This document shows positions 37,278 to 47,800 of a stretch of DNA of 64,000 nt, one piece after another; position 1 is the stretch's first letter, and each line of letters starts with the position of its first letter. The translations under genes were made by a program, and so were the position numbers. Source of the stretch: Alphaproteobacteria bacterium (lineage in GTDB: Bacteria; Pseudomonadota; Alphaproteobacteria; Puniceispirillales; Marisalimonadaceae); NCBI GenBank assembly GCA_004213885.1, contig SGYL01000001.1:310001-374000 (forward strand), given 5' to 3'. Under the pieces are notes generated by a model. It was not told the origin of the DNA. It saw only the letters and a list, made by a program, of their open reading frames with translations, and did not search any database.

Positions 37278-38116
37278 TGTTATCTTATGTAAATAATAAA
37301 TTTTGCTCTTTTGATAAAGCTCAAATCTCAGTAAATGATAGAGGATATCAATTTGGTGATGCTGTTTATGAAGTAATATATTATAAAAACGGTAAATTTT
37401 TAGACTTAGAAGGTCATTTGAAACGACTGAGAATATCGATGTCTAGAATTGATTTTGAATTAAAGTATTCTGATTCAGCCATAATAACAATCATGAAAAG
37501 ATTAGTTGCTGAAAATAATATAAAACATGGTTCAATTTATATTCAAGTATCAAGAGGTGAATATTTAAGAGATCATAGTTATTTCAATATGCCTTTAAAA
37601 CCAATTCTAGTTATTCTAACAAAAAAAAATAAAGAAGACTTCAAAACTATTATTCCAGGCATTAAAGTTTATACCACATTTGATACTAGATGGAATAATC
37701 CAGATATTAAAACAACACAACTTTTACCTAATGTATTAGCTAAAACTAAAGGAATTAAAAATGGTTTTGGTGAAGCATTATTTTTAGACAAAAAATCTTA
37801 TATAACAGAGGGGTCAAGTTCAAACTTTTGGATATTAAACAAAAATAATATACTAATTACAAGGTCTCTTGATGGAAAAATCCTAGCTGGAATTACAAGA
37901 GATTCAATATTAAATTGTGCTAAAAATAAAAACATTAAAGTTGAAGAAAAAAAAATATCATTAGATAATATTAAAGATTGTAAAGAAGCTTTTGTCACAA
38001 GTGCTTCATCTTTTGTTACACCTGTAATACAGGTGGATAATATAAAAATTAATAATGGAAAAGTTGGAGAGTTTTCTAACTTATTGCGGAAAACATATTT
38101 AGAATTGAATGATTAA
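37277..38116 (+). CDS. dat: D-amino-acid (D-alanine) aminotransferase, class IV
   Basis: This PLP-dependent class IV (branched-chain/D-amino-acid) aminotransferase of 279 residues probably interconverts D-alanine and D-glutamate. Motifs are NDRGYQFGDAVYEVI at the N-terminus, the PLP lysine region TTQLLPNVLAKTKGIKNG, and EGSSSNFWILN. The context trkA-dat-(hfq)-hflX supports the Dat assignment over BCAT or ADC lyase, though exact specificity cannot be read from sequence. The ATG overlaps the trkA stop. The usual downstream hfq is absent. Confidence 0.85.
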   Translation: MLSYVNNKFCSFDKAQISVNDRGYQFGDAVYEVIYYKNGKFLDLEGHLKRLRISMSRIDFELKYSDSAIITIMKRLVAENNIKHGSIYIQVSRGEYLRDHSYFNMPLKPILVILTKKNKEDFKTIIPGIKVYTTFDTRWNNPDIKTTQLLPNVLAKTKGIKNGFGEALFLDKKSYITEGSSSNFWILNKNNILITRSLDGKILAGITRDSILNCAKNKNIKVEEKKISLDNIKDCKEAFVTSASSFVTPVIQVDNIKINNGKVGEFSNLLRKTYLELND

Positions 38117-38127
38117 TTATTAGTAAA

Positions 38128-39279
38128 TTGAATAATATAAGTAATTTAAAAGAAAAAGTACTCATAGTTATTCCTATAATAAATAACTATAAAATATTTA
38201 AAGATTCTTTCTATAATAGAAATAACTTAGAAAACAGAAAATCGGAAACAATTTCATTAGTTAGCGCATTAAATATAAATATATTAGATGTTTTGACTAT
38301 TAAAATTAATAAATTTTCATCTGCATATTTACTTAATAAAAATTCACTAGACTGTATTTTAAACTTAATACAAAAATTAAAAATTAATTTATTAATTATT
38401 GATTTTCAATTATCTCCAATACAGCAGAGAAACTTGGAACTTTTCTTTAAAGTTAAAGTAATAGATAGAACACAAGTTATTTTAGAAATATTTTCTTCAA
38501 GAGCAATTTCAAATGAAGGTAAAATCCAAGTAGAATTAGCTACTTTGAATTTTCAAAAAACTAGACTTGTAAGATCTTGGACTCATTTAGAAAGACAAAG
38601 AGGTGGTTCTGGTTTTTTAGGTGGCCCTGGAGAAAGACAAATTGAGTTAGATAGAAGAATAATTAATAAAAATATTAAAAGTTTAAATGCGAGTCTTCAA
38701 AAAGTTGTCCAAACTAGATTAATACAAAATGCAAAAAGAAAAAACTCATCATCAATTATAGTTTCTTTAGTTGGTTATACAAATACTGGTAAATCAACAT
38801 TATTTAATCATCTAACTAACTCTTCTGTAATTTCTAAAAACATGTTATTTGCTACATTAGACCCAACTTTAAGATTAATGAAGCATGAAATGTCCTATAA
38901 AAAAAAAATAATTTTATCTGATACTGTTGGTTTTATTTCCTCTCTTCCAACTGAATTGGTAGAATCTTTTAAATCTACTCTCGAATTTATCAGAGAATCA
39001 GACTTTTTGTTAATTGTTAATGATGCTTCTGATAAAAATATGGAAGATAAGTATGATATAATTTTAAATACACTAAAAAATATAGGTATTGACGATAACT
39101 ATTTAAAAGAAAAAGTTATAAATGTTTTTAATAAATGTGATTTAGTGTTTGATGAAAAACAAAATTTATATTTTCCTAATTTTAAAAATGGTATATTTAC
39201 TTCTTCATTTAATATTGATGATATAAAAAGATTAAAGAAAAAAATTTATGAATTCTCTTTAAATATAAATAATAATTAG
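38128..39279 (+). CDS. hflX: Ribosome-associated GTPase HflX
   Basis: HflX is a GTPase that splits stalled ribosomes. The 383-residue protein has the HflX-specific glycine-rich segment LERQRGGSGFLGGPGERQIE, then the G domain: G1 GYTNTGKS, G2 ATLDPT, G3 SDTVGFISSLP and G4 NKCD. The start is a TTG at 38128, 11 bases after dat. The protein is shorter than many HflX (about 420-440 residues), mostly because little follows the G domain. It is likely cotranscribed with the ntr-trkA block. Confidence 0.92.
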   Translation: MNNISNLKEKVLIVIPIINNYKIFKDSFYNRNNLENRKSETISLVSALNINILDVLTIKINKFSSAYLLNKNSLDCILNLIQKLKINLLIIDFQLSPIQQRNLELFFKVKVIDRTQVILEIFSSRAISNEGKIQVELATLNFQKTRLVRSWTHLERQRGGSGFLGGPGERQIELDRRIINKNIKSLNASLQKVVQTRLIQNAKRKNSSSIIVSLVGYTNTGKSTLFNHLTNSSVISKNMLFATLDPTLRLMKHEMSYKKKIILSDTVGFISSLPTELVESFKSTLEFIRESDFLLIVNDASDKNMEDKYDIILNTLKNIGIDDNYLKEKVINVFNKCDLVFDEKQNLYFPNFKNGIFTSSFNIDDIKRLKKKIYEFSLNINNN

Positions 39280-39286
39280 TTACAAA

Positions 39287-40123
39287 ATGTTTGATTTTAC
39301 AAAGGAAGAAAATAGAAGATATGTAAATGATTTTTTCTTCTATTTATTAAAAAAAGTTAATGATGATATAATTCTTAAACATTTAGAAAATCTTAATTCT
39401 GATGAGATTTTTACTAAATCTGATAAAAATGACTTTGTAACTGTTTATGATAAAAAAGCAGAAGAATATATCATTAAAGAAATAAATAAAAAATTTGTAA
39501 CAATTAAAATTATTGGAGAAGAAACTACTTTTCAAAAAAATATTGATTTGTCAATTATAGATGATGGATATTATATTACTATCGACCCAATAGATGGAAC
39601 AAAAAACTATATAAATAAAAATGAAAATTTTTGTAGCATGGTTTCATTAATTTTTAAAAAAAAACCAATTGCAAGTTTTATATATTATCCACTTATAAAA
39701 AAATACATTAGTTCATTTGAAAATTTTGGTTCTAAGATTTTAGATTTGAATACCAATGAGATTTATAAATTAAAAATTAATAAAGAATTAATCAACTTTG
39801 CAACAGGTGGAACAAAAGGAATACCTGAAATTGCTAGAAAAATTATTTTAGAAAAATTTAATTTTAATTTTAAGAGGTTTTTTATTGGAAGTGCAGGTGT
39901 CGAAACTTTAATGTTAGCAAATAATGAAGTAGATTTTATTTTTCATGGTAGGGTAACACCTTGGGATCATTCACCAATGACTTTAATCATAAAAGAAGCA
40001 GGTGGTGAAGTTTTGATGTTTAATAATGCATCTGCATTCAATGTTTTTTCTAAAGGGCCAATATTAGCCGCAAAAAACATTGAACACTGGAAGCATGTAG
40101 AAAGTAAATTAAATATAAAATGA
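39287..40123 (+). CDS. Inositol monophosphatase family phosphatase
   Basis: This 278-residue protein is a lithium-sensitive Mg-dependent phosphatase of the IMPase/FBPase/CysQ superfamily. Metal-site motifs are KIIGEET, DPIDGTKNYI and TPWDHSPMTLIIKEAGGEV. Substrate could be inositol phosphate, histidinol phosphate or adenosine 3',5'-bisphosphate; motifs do not decide. It follows hflX by 7 bases, so it may share that transcript. No neighbouring gene points to a pathway. Confidence 0.83.
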   Translation: MFDFTKEENRRYVNDFFFYLLKKVNDDIILKHLENLNSDEIFTKSDKNDFVTVYDKKAEEYIIKEINKKFVTIKIIGEETTFQKNIDLSIIDDGYYITIDPIDGTKNYINKNENFCSMVSLIFKKKPIASFIYYPLIKKYISSFENFGSKILDLNTNEIYKLKINKELINFATGGTKGIPEIARKIILEKFNFNFKRFFIGSAGVETLMLANNEVDFIFHGRVTPWDHSPMTLIIKEAGGEVLMFNNASAFNVFSKGPILAAKNIEHWKHVESKLNIK

Positions 40124-40882
40124 TTATTTTTTTATGATATTAAATGGGTTGAATGCTTGCAAACCTGCCATTATTTCAATTCTATTAACATTAATATTTT
40201 TTGGTCTAGTTGCAACCCAGTAAATAGTTTCACCAATATCTTCAGGTTTGATAAAATTTGTATTTTCATAAACTTTATTAGCTTTCTCATTATCACCTTT
40301 AAATCTAACTAATGAGAATTCTGTTTCAGCTAAGCCAGGCTCTATTGATGTTACATTAATCCCTTTACTAACCAAATCAGCTCTAAGGTTTAAGGAAAAT
40401 TGGCTTACAAATGCTTTAGTTCCTCCATACACATTTCCCCCAGGATATGGATATGATCCAGCCACAGAACCTATATTAATTATATGCCCACTTTTATTTT
40501 GAACCATTTTTGGTAAAACCTGTCTTGTGGCATAGATTAAGCCTTTAATGTTTGTATCGACCATTTTGTCCCAGTCATCTAAATTCGCTTCATCTGCACC
40601 TTCTAATCCAAGAGCTAAGCCAGCATTATTACATAAAACATCTATATTTGAAAAATCTGGAGGGATATTTTCTATTTCTTTTTTTACAGCAACTCTATCA
40701 GTTATATCAAAACAAAGTGGAAGACAATTTTCACCTAATTCTTTTGTTAGATCTTCTAGTCTATTACCTCTTCTTCCAGTAATTATTACTTTCCATCCAT
40801 TTTTAATAAAAATTTTAGCTGTTTCTTTTCCAAATCCTGAAGTGGCTCCAGTAATAAGAATAGTTTGATGTAAATCATTCAT
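40124..40882 (-). CDS. ydfG: Short-chain dehydrogenase, YdfG-like (3-hydroxy acid / serine dehydrogenase)
   Basis: This classical SDR of 252 residues resembles YdfG, an NADP-dependent dehydrogenase acting on 3-hydroxy acids such as serine, threonine and 3-hydroxypropionate. It has the cofactor motif TGATSGFGKETA, NNAGLALG, INIGSVAGSYPYPGGNVYGG with the catalytic Ser, Tyr and following TKAF lysine, and the EPGLAETEFSLVRFKGD segment that is characteristic of YdfG. It overlaps mazG by 8 bases and is probably cotranscribed with it. Confidence 0.88.
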   Translation of the reverse strand: MNDLHQTILITGATSGFGKETAKIFIKNGWKVIITGRRGNRLEDLTKELGENCLPLCFDITDRVAVKKEIENIPPDFSNIDVLCNNAGLALGLEGADEANLDDWDKMVDTNIKGLIYATRQVLPKMVQNKSGHIINIGSVAGSYPYPGGNVYGGTKAFVSQFSLNLRADLVSKGINVTSIEPGLAETEFSLVRFKGDNEKANKVYENTNFIKPEDIGETIYWVATRPKNINVNRIEIMAGLQAFNPFNIIKK

Positions 40883-41705
40883 TATTCAATTCCTCTTTAA
40901 TTTTTGCATCTTTCCATAATTGGTGAATATTTTTTGAGTTGATTTTAATATTATTTTTTTGAAGAGTTTTTTCAATATTTAAAAATCTATTTTTAAATTT
41001 TTTTATTGATTTTTCTACAACTATATCTGGATTTAAATCTAAATGCCTTACGAGGTTTACAACAGAGAATAATAAATCTCCAATCTCTTCTTCAACTTTT
41101 TCTAAATTGTTGTTAATTTGTAATGATTTTTTTACTTCAATTAATTCTTCTTCAACCTTTTTTAATGGGCCTAAATAATCTTTCCAATCAAAATTGATTA
41201 AACTCACTTTTTGTTGAACTTTATAGCTCTTTAGGAGTGGAGGTAAATTGTTAGGAATGTCATCTAATATACTGTTAAATTGATTTTTTTTATTTTGTTT
41301 TTCTTCCAATTTAATTTTTTCCCATGTATCTTTTGGAGTATCATTTTGATTATAATTGATATCAAATATTTGCGGATGTCGTCTTATAATTTTTTTTGTA
41401 ATTTCATTACAAACTTCTTCAAATGAAAACAAATTATTATCTTTGCTAACTTGACTAAAAAGTACTACTTGAAGTAACAAATCTCCTAATTCTTCTTTAA
41501 TATTTTTAATATCTTTATTATTTATTGCATTTTGAAGCTCATAAGCTTCTTCAATTGGAAAATTACTTAATGTTTCAAAAGTTTGTGCAATATCCCAAGG
41601 GCATCCATTTTTAGGATCTCTTAAAAGTTCAATTACTTTTAATAATTTATTGAGTGAATTCAGTTTATTAAATTCATTTAATTCTTTTAATGTTAACTTT
41701 TTCAT
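40875..41705 (-). CDS. mazG: Nucleoside triphosphate pyrophosphohydrolase MazG
   Basis: MazG hydrolyses NTPs and dNTPs to monophosphates, limiting (p)ppGpp effects and damaged nucleotides. The 276-residue protein has two MazG domains: the first with DPKNGCPWDIAQTF, EEAYELQNAI and KEELGDLLLQVVLFS, the second with EEELIEVKKSL and EEIGDLLFSVVNLVRHL. Length matches the tandem-domain E. coli type. It is divergent from the DUF502 gene with only 35 bases between starts. Confidence 0.94.
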   Translation of the reverse strand: MKKLTLKELNEFNKLNSLNKLLKVIELLRDPKNGCPWDIAQTFETLSNFPIEEAYELQNAINNKDIKNIKEELGDLLLQVVLFSQVSKDNNLFSFEEVCNEITKKIIRRHPQIFDINYNQNDTPKDTWEKIKLEEKQNKKNQFNSILDDIPNNLPPLLKSYKVQQKVSLINFDWKDYLGPLKKVEEELIEVKKSLQINNNLEKVEEEIGDLLFSVVNLVRHLDLNPDIVVEKSIKKFKNRFLNIEKTLQKNNIKINSKNIHQLWKDAKIKEELNNE

Positions 41706-41740
41706 ACTTATTGTGTATACATTTAATAAAGTAAAGTAGT

Positions 41741-42394
41741 ATGACTAATTTAAATAATCAACCGAATACAAATGTATCAATTTTATCTAATTTTAGACGT
41801 TTTTTTCTAACAGGTCTATTAGTAACTGCTCCAATAATAATTACAATTTACGTTACTTGGCTTGTAATCACTTTTATTGATGTCAAAGTTGCTAACCTCT
41901 TGCCTGAATATTTAGATTTTAGAAAAGCGTTACCATTTCAAATCCCTGGTCTAGGTTTGGTAATTGTTATTTTTGTTATAACTTTAATTGGTGCAATTAC
42001 ACCAGGATTAATTGGAAGAAATTTACTAAAGCTTGGTGAAATGATTTTATTTAAAACACCAGTAATTAGAACTGTATATTCATCAATAAAGCAAATTATG
42101 GAAACTGTTATGTCCACTAATTCTAAAAGTTTTAAAGAAGTGGTTTTAGTTGAATATCCAAGAAAAGACATATGGGTCATAGCATTTGTTACAAGTTCTG
42201 TAAAAGGTGAAATAGATAATAAAATTAAAAAATCTAAATTAGTAAGTATATTTGTTCCTACAACTCCCAATCCCACCAGTGGGTTTTTACTTTTTGTTGC
42301 TAAACAGGATTTGATATATCTAGATATGCCGGTTGAACAGGCAGTTAAATTAGTTATTTCTGGTGGAATTGTTTCTCCAAAACAAAAAAGTTAA
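41741..42394 (+). CDS. DUF502 family membrane protein
   Basis: The 217-residue protein begins with RRFFLTGLLVTAPIIITIYVTW and contains IPGLGLVIVIFVITLIGAITPGLIG, giving two transmembrane helices (about residues 20-44 and 66-90). The conserved KTPVIRTVYSSIKQIMETV and PTTPNPTSGFLLFV motifs follow. This matches DUF502, a family of unknown function that sits next to recG in Alphaproteobacteria. It converges with recG, the ends overlapping by 4 bases. Confidence 0.88.
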   Translation: MTNLNNQPNTNVSILSNFRRFFLTGLLVTAPIIITIYVTWLVITFIDVKVANLLPEYLDFRKALPFQIPGLGLVIVIFVITLIGAITPGLIGRNLLKLGEMILFKTPVIRTVYSSIKQIMETVMSTNSKSFKEVVLVEYPRKDIWVIAFVTSSVKGEIDNKIKKSKLVSIFVPTTPNPTSGFLLFVAKQDLIYLDMPVEQAVKLVISGGIVSPKQKS

Positions 42395-44493
42395 CCGCCT
42401 AACGAAATAAGTGCATTTTTGTTTTGGAAAATTTCATTAAGTTGTTCTAATTTTTTTGAATTCATTTCAAAATTATTAAATAAAAACTCTGCTTCGCTCT
42501 TAGCATTTTCAATTAAATCTTTATGAAGAATTAAATTTACAAATCTGAAATTAGCATCTCCAGATTGTCTTACACCCAAAACTTCACCAGGACCTCTTAA
42601 AATCAAGTCTTCTTCAGCAATAATAAACCCATTGTTTGTAGATTTTAATGTATTTAATCTTTTTTCTGCGATTTCAGATAATTTATTTTCATATATAAGT
42701 ATACAATAAGACTGTTTATCACTTCTTCCGACACGACCTCTAAGTTGATGTAATTGAGCTAACCCGTACCTGTTTGCAGATTCTATAATAATTATATCTG
42801 CATTTGGAACATCTATTCCAACTTCTACAACTGTAGTTGCTAGAAGAATTTTAGATTTTCCATCTTTAAAATTATTAATTATTATATCTCTTTCATCTGA
42901 TTTTTGTTTTCCATGAGCTATATTAAACTCTGTATTCTTAAAATATTTTGATAAATATTTCTCTCTTTCCTCAATAGAGGTTAAATTTCTAGTATCTTCA
43001 TTGAATTCAATTGCAGGGCATATCCAATAAATTTGTGATCCTTCAGAAATTCTTCTTTTTAAACCTTTTACAAGAGAATCTAATTTTTTGATAGAAATAA
43101 GAGATGTATCAATATTTTTTCTTCCTTTTGGTTTCATATTTATATTTGAAACACTCATGTCATTGTAATATGTTAATGCTAATGATCTTGGGATTGGCGT
43201 TGCAGTCATAACAAGTAAATTTATATCTTTTCCTTTTTCAACTATTGAAATTCTTTGATTTACACCAAATCTGTGTTGTTCATCTATAACTGCTAATTTT
43301 AAATTTTTATATATGAGCCCTTTTGAGGTTAAAGCATGTGTTCCTATTATTATTTTAGATTTACCATTTTTGACATTTTCATAATTTGTTTTTTTTAATT
43401 TTACAGATTGTTTTCCAACTATTAAGGTAATTTCAATATCTAGATTTTTAATTAGCTGTTTTAAATTTTGATAATGTTGTTGAGCTAAAACTTCAGTTGG
43501 AGCCATTAAAGCTGCTTGAGATCCTGATCCTACAACTTGTATTATGGCAAATATTGCAACAATTGTTTTCCCACTTCCTACATCACCTTGTAACAACCTC
43601 AGCATTGGTTTATTAGATTTTAAATCTTCTGAAATTTCATTTATGACTTTAATCTGATCTTCTGTAAGTTCAAAATTTAAATTTTTGAGTAACAAGGTAT
43701 TTAAATCATTTTCTAAAATTCCAGAATTATTGGCTTGCATTTTATTTTTTAAAATCATGAGCGAAATAAAATTTGACAACAATTCATCGTGAGCTAACCT
43801 TTTAATCAAGTTGCTTTCTGGATTATAAAACTCTTGTTCTTTTGGTATATGAAGTGTCTTTATAGTATTTGAAAAACTTAAAAAATTAAATTTCTTAATA
43901 GTTTCATCTCTAGACCATTCTTCTAAATTATTTAAGTTTTCTAAGCCATAATTTATAATATTATTAATTTGGTTCTTCTTAATACCATTTGGTATCCTGT
44001 AAATAGGATCATATCTAGGTATTTTATAATTTAGTTCTTTAGGGATAAAGTAATCAGGATGAGTGATTTGAGGAATTCCTTTAAATATTTCAACTTTACC
44101 ACTAACTGTATATTCATTACTAACTTTATATAATTTTGAAAAGCTATTTGAGTATAGATTGAAATATACAATATCAAGTCTTTGATTTGATTCCTTATTT
44201 AATCCAAATGTTATTATCCTTGAAGGAATTTTTCTTTTGAAATAGCCCTTTTTGATATTCATTTCAACGATTACAACATCTACAGTAATGTAATCTCCTT
44301 TTACAGAATTCTTAATTGAGGTTTTTTGATATCTATTAATATATTTTGTAGGTAAATTTAATAAATGATCTATAACTCTTAAACCAATTTTATCTTTAAT
44401 TAATTTTACTGTTTTAGGACCAACACCTTTAATATTTTCAATAGAATTAAAAATTTTTTCTGATAAATTATTTTTTTTAATGCTAATAGACAA
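42391..44493 (-). CDS. recG: ATP-dependent DNA helicase RecG
   Basis: RecG remodels stalled replication forks and Holliday junctions. The 700-residue protein has an N-terminal wedge/OB region (YITVDVVIVEMN to YTVSGKVE), Walker A LLQGDVGSGKTIVA, DEQH box VIDEQHRFGVNQR, TATPIPRSLAL, and the C-terminal helicase motifs TTVVEVGIDVPNA and QLRGRVGRSDKQSYC. The start is a TTG at 44493 with AGGA about 8 bases upstream on that strand. It diverges from sdhE, an arrangement conserved in Alphaproteobacteria. Confidence 0.95.
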   Translation of the reverse strand: MSISIKKNNLSEKIFNSIENIKGVGPKTVKLIKDKIGLRVIDHLLNLPTKYINRYQKTSIKNSVKGDYITVDVVIVEMNIKKGYFKRKIPSRIITFGLNKESNQRLDIVYFNLYSNSFSKLYKVSNEYTVSGKVEIFKGIPQITHPDYFIPKELNYKIPRYDPIYRIPNGIKKNQINNIINYGLENLNNLEEWSRDETIKKFNFLSFSNTIKTLHIPKEQEFYNPESNLIKRLAHDELLSNFISLMILKNKMQANNSGILENDLNTLLLKNLNFELTEDQIKVINEISEDLKSNKPMLRLLQGDVGSGKTIVAIFAIIQVVGSGSQAALMAPTEVLAQQHYQNLKQLIKNLDIEITLIVGKQSVKLKKTNYENVKNGKSKIIIGTHALTSKGLIYKNLKLAVIDEQHRFGVNQRISIVEKGKDINLLVMTATPIPRSLALTYYNDMSVSNINMKPKGRKNIDTSLISIKKLDSLVKGLKRRISEGSQIYWICPAIEFNEDTRNLTSIEEREKYLSKYFKNTEFNIAHGKQKSDERDIIINNFKDGKSKILLATTVVEVGIDVPNADIIIIESANRYGLAQLHQLRGRVGRSDKQSYCILIYENKLSEIAEKRLNTLKSTNNGFIIAEEDLILRGPGEVLGVRQSGDANFRFVNLILHKDLIENAKSEAEFLFNNFEMNSKKLEQLNEIFQNKNALISLGG

Positions 44494-44531
44494 TTATAAG
44501 TTCCTATTTTTTTATAAACCAAGATAATTTT

Positions 44532-44807
44532 ATGAAAGAAAATTTAAACAATAAAGATTTAATTATAAAAAAGCTTATTTATAGATCAAAATACACTGGA
44601 ACAAAAGAAACTGATATTCTTTTATCAAATTTTGTTGATGCTCATATATACGATTTAACATTTGAACAATTAAAAACATATCAAAGTATTTTAGACACTG
44701 GTGATCCACGTATTTGGAGATTAGCAATAGATAATGAAATTTCCAATGATGAAAAAGAACTTTATCTTCTTAATATGATAAAAAAAAGTGGTAATATTAA
44801 TGATTGA
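44532..44807 (+). CDS. sdhE: Succinate dehydrogenase assembly factor SdhE
   Basis: SdhE (DUF339) helps covalent FAD attachment to succinate dehydrogenase. The 91-residue protein has the family core KLIYRSKYTGTKETDILLSNF, where family members carry RGxxExD, and LKTYQSILDTGDPRIW. The ATG has no strong ribosome-binding site. It lies between divergent recG and mfd, the usual recG-sdhE-mfd order, and its stop overlaps the mfd start. Confidence 0.91.
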   Translation: MKENLNNKDLIIKKLIYRSKYTGTKETDILLSNFVDAHIYDLTFEQLKTYQSILDTGDPRIWRLAIDNEISNDEKELYLLNMIKKSGNIND

Positions 44808-47800
44808 TTTAAACATCAATCAAGAATTAAATAAATTTGCATCTTTTAATGGTATTGATGAAGCATTCTTACCAATTTTTATTAGTAAATATTTAAAATT
44901 AAATAATAAACTATTTTTAGTTTTAAAAGATGATAAACAATTAAATGAAATTGAAAGTTTGATTTCGATTTCTAATCCTAATTGCAAAGTTTTGTCTATA
45001 CCTGCGTGGGATATTTCACCTTATGATAATTCGTCACCTAACAAAGTATTAAATGGACAAAGAATAAGTACATTATCTAGTCTAGTAAATGATGATTTTT
45101 TAGATGATGAACTTGTTGTCTTAACTACATTTAATAGTATTTTTATAAAAACAGCACCATTCGATTTTTATAAAAATTTTTTTTTAGATATTTTTATTTC
45201 ACAAACTATTTCGATTTCAAACCTAAGAGATAAATTGACTGAAATGGGTTACACAAAAGTACATACTGTAAGAGAAAATAATGAATTTACTATTAGGGGG
45301 GACATAATTGATATTTTTAATACTGGAAGAGAAAATCCTATACGTATTTATTTAAACAATGATAAAATAGAAAAAATTTCATTTTTTGATGCACTAACAC
45401 AAAGAAATAAATCTAAATTAAAAATTGATAATAAATTAATTATATTTCCTGCATCAGAAATTCTTTTGTCAAAAGATAATATAGAGGTTTTTAAAAAAAA
45501 ATATTCTTGCATTTTTGATATTGATTTAAGAAATGATGATCAATACACGAAGATTTTATCTGGGCATAGAATTTCTGGTATAGAAAATTATTTTAGTTTA
45601 TTTTTTGACACAGCTCTTTCGAATATTTTTGATTTAATTTCAAAAAATAAATGTTTTAGTGATATTAAATATTTAATCTTTGATAAAAATATTAATCATG
45701 TCTTAAAGAAACTTGAAGAGATTGAATTATTTTATAAAAGAAGAAGTGATGAATTTTTAAAAGTTCTTCAACCTGATTATAATTATTTAACTTTAAACGA
45801 ATTCAAAAATTATCAAAAAACATTAAAATTTAATTTTATTAATGATTTGCAACTAAGTAATTCTTATGATCATTTTTCAAAAAAAATTATTTTGCCAACA
45901 AGTAATTCAGTAAATAGAAGTGCTTTAGAGCATCTATCAGAATTTATAAATAAACAATTAAATAATAGAAAAACCATTATTTTCTGTTGTGAAGAAAAAG
46001 AAAAATTATTTAACTATAAAAAATATTTTGAAGGAACAATAAAAGATAAAAAAATAAAAATTATTTATTTGAATTATTATGATTTATTAAATTCCACAGA
46101 ATTAAGTAATTTCATATTTTGTAATATTAATATTACAAATAGTTTTGAATTTAACAATTATATCTTTGTAAACGAAAGTGATTACTCTCATAAAAATTAT
46201 AAACCAAAAAAATCAAAAATTCGAAAGGCAGAAAACTTTTTAAAAGATTTAAACTCACTTAAAGCTAATGACTTCGTTGCTCATGTGGATCATGGAGTTG
46301 GCATTTATAGATCCTTAGAAATTATTAATATTTCTAATAATGATCATGATTGCTTGAAGATTGAATATTCTGGTGGAGACAAACTATTTGTACCGGTCGA
46401 AAATATTAATTTATTATCTAAAATTGCTGATGGTATAGAAAATAGAATTTTAGATAAACTAGGGTCATCAAATTGGCTAATTAAAAAAAATAAAATTAAA
46501 AATAAAATTGACGATTTAGCTAATAAATTGATAACTACAGCTGCAAATCGAAGAGTTCAAAATAAAGTACAAATTTATGAACCAAAAAATTATGACGAGT
46601 TTGTTAGTAATTTCTCTTTTGATCTCACTGATGATCAAGAAACAGCAATTGAAGATACTTTAAATGATATCTACTCAAACAAATTGATGGATAGGTTAAT
46701 TTGTGGAGATGTTGGGTTTGGTAAAACAGAAGTCGCTATAAGAGCGTCCTTTGTTGTGGCATCTTCTGGCAAACAAGTAGCTATTGTTGCACCAACAACA
46801 ATATTAGTAGAACAACATTTTAAAACGTTTGAAGATAGATTTAAAGATTTTGATATAAGTATCAAAAGTCTATCTAGGATGACGAAAAACAATGATAGGT
46901 TAAAAATTAAAAATGATCTTAACAATGGAAAATTATCTATCGTAATAGGTACACATGCTCTTTTATCTAAGGACATATCATTTTTAAATTTAGGATTGAT
47001 TGTTATTGATGAAGAACAGCATTTTGGAGTTGCTCAAAAAGAAAGACTTAAAGAACTACAATTTGATATACATGTATTAACTTTATCTGCAACTCCAATT
47101 CCAAGAACTCTTCAATTGTCATTAACTGGCTTAAAAGATTTAAGTCTTATAACAACTCCTCCAACTAATAGATTAGCTGTAAGAACTTTTGTTAATGAAT
47201 GGGATAAGGTTACTTTAACAGATGCTTTAAAAAGAGAGATAGAAAGGGATGGTCAGATTTTTGTTGTTTGTCCAAGAATAAAAGATATTGAAATAGTATT
47301 AAAGTTAATTAAAACAATGTCTCCAGAATCAAAAATTTCTATTGCACATGGTAGATTAACACCGACCGAACTAGAAGATAGCATAATAAGTTTTTATCAA
47401 AAGGAATCTAATATTTTAATTTCTACAAATATTATTGAATCTGGAATTGATATCCCTAATGCTAACACACTAATTATTTATAATGCTGATTTATTTGGTT
47501 TGTCTCAACTCTATCAGCTCAGAGGTAGAGTTGGAAGGAGTGATAAAAGAGCTTATGCTTATCTTACAACAAAAAAAGGTAAAATTTTAAATAATAATGC
47601 GATCGAAAGGTTAAAAGTTTTAAAAACTTTAGACAATTTAGGCGCTGGATTTTCTTTAGCTAATTATGATTTAGATATTAGAGGTGCAGGTAATTTGTTA
47701 GGTGATGAACAATCTGGTCAAATTAGAGATATTGGATATGAACTTTACCAAAAAATGCTTATGGAAACAATTAATAGCCTTAAAAAAAATAGAATCACTC

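Noticed and set aside
40548-40868. Plus-strand frames of 106 and 76 residues opposite ydfG
   Set aside because: The ydfG gene on the minus strand has complete SDR motifs; the plus-strand frames have low-complexity content only.
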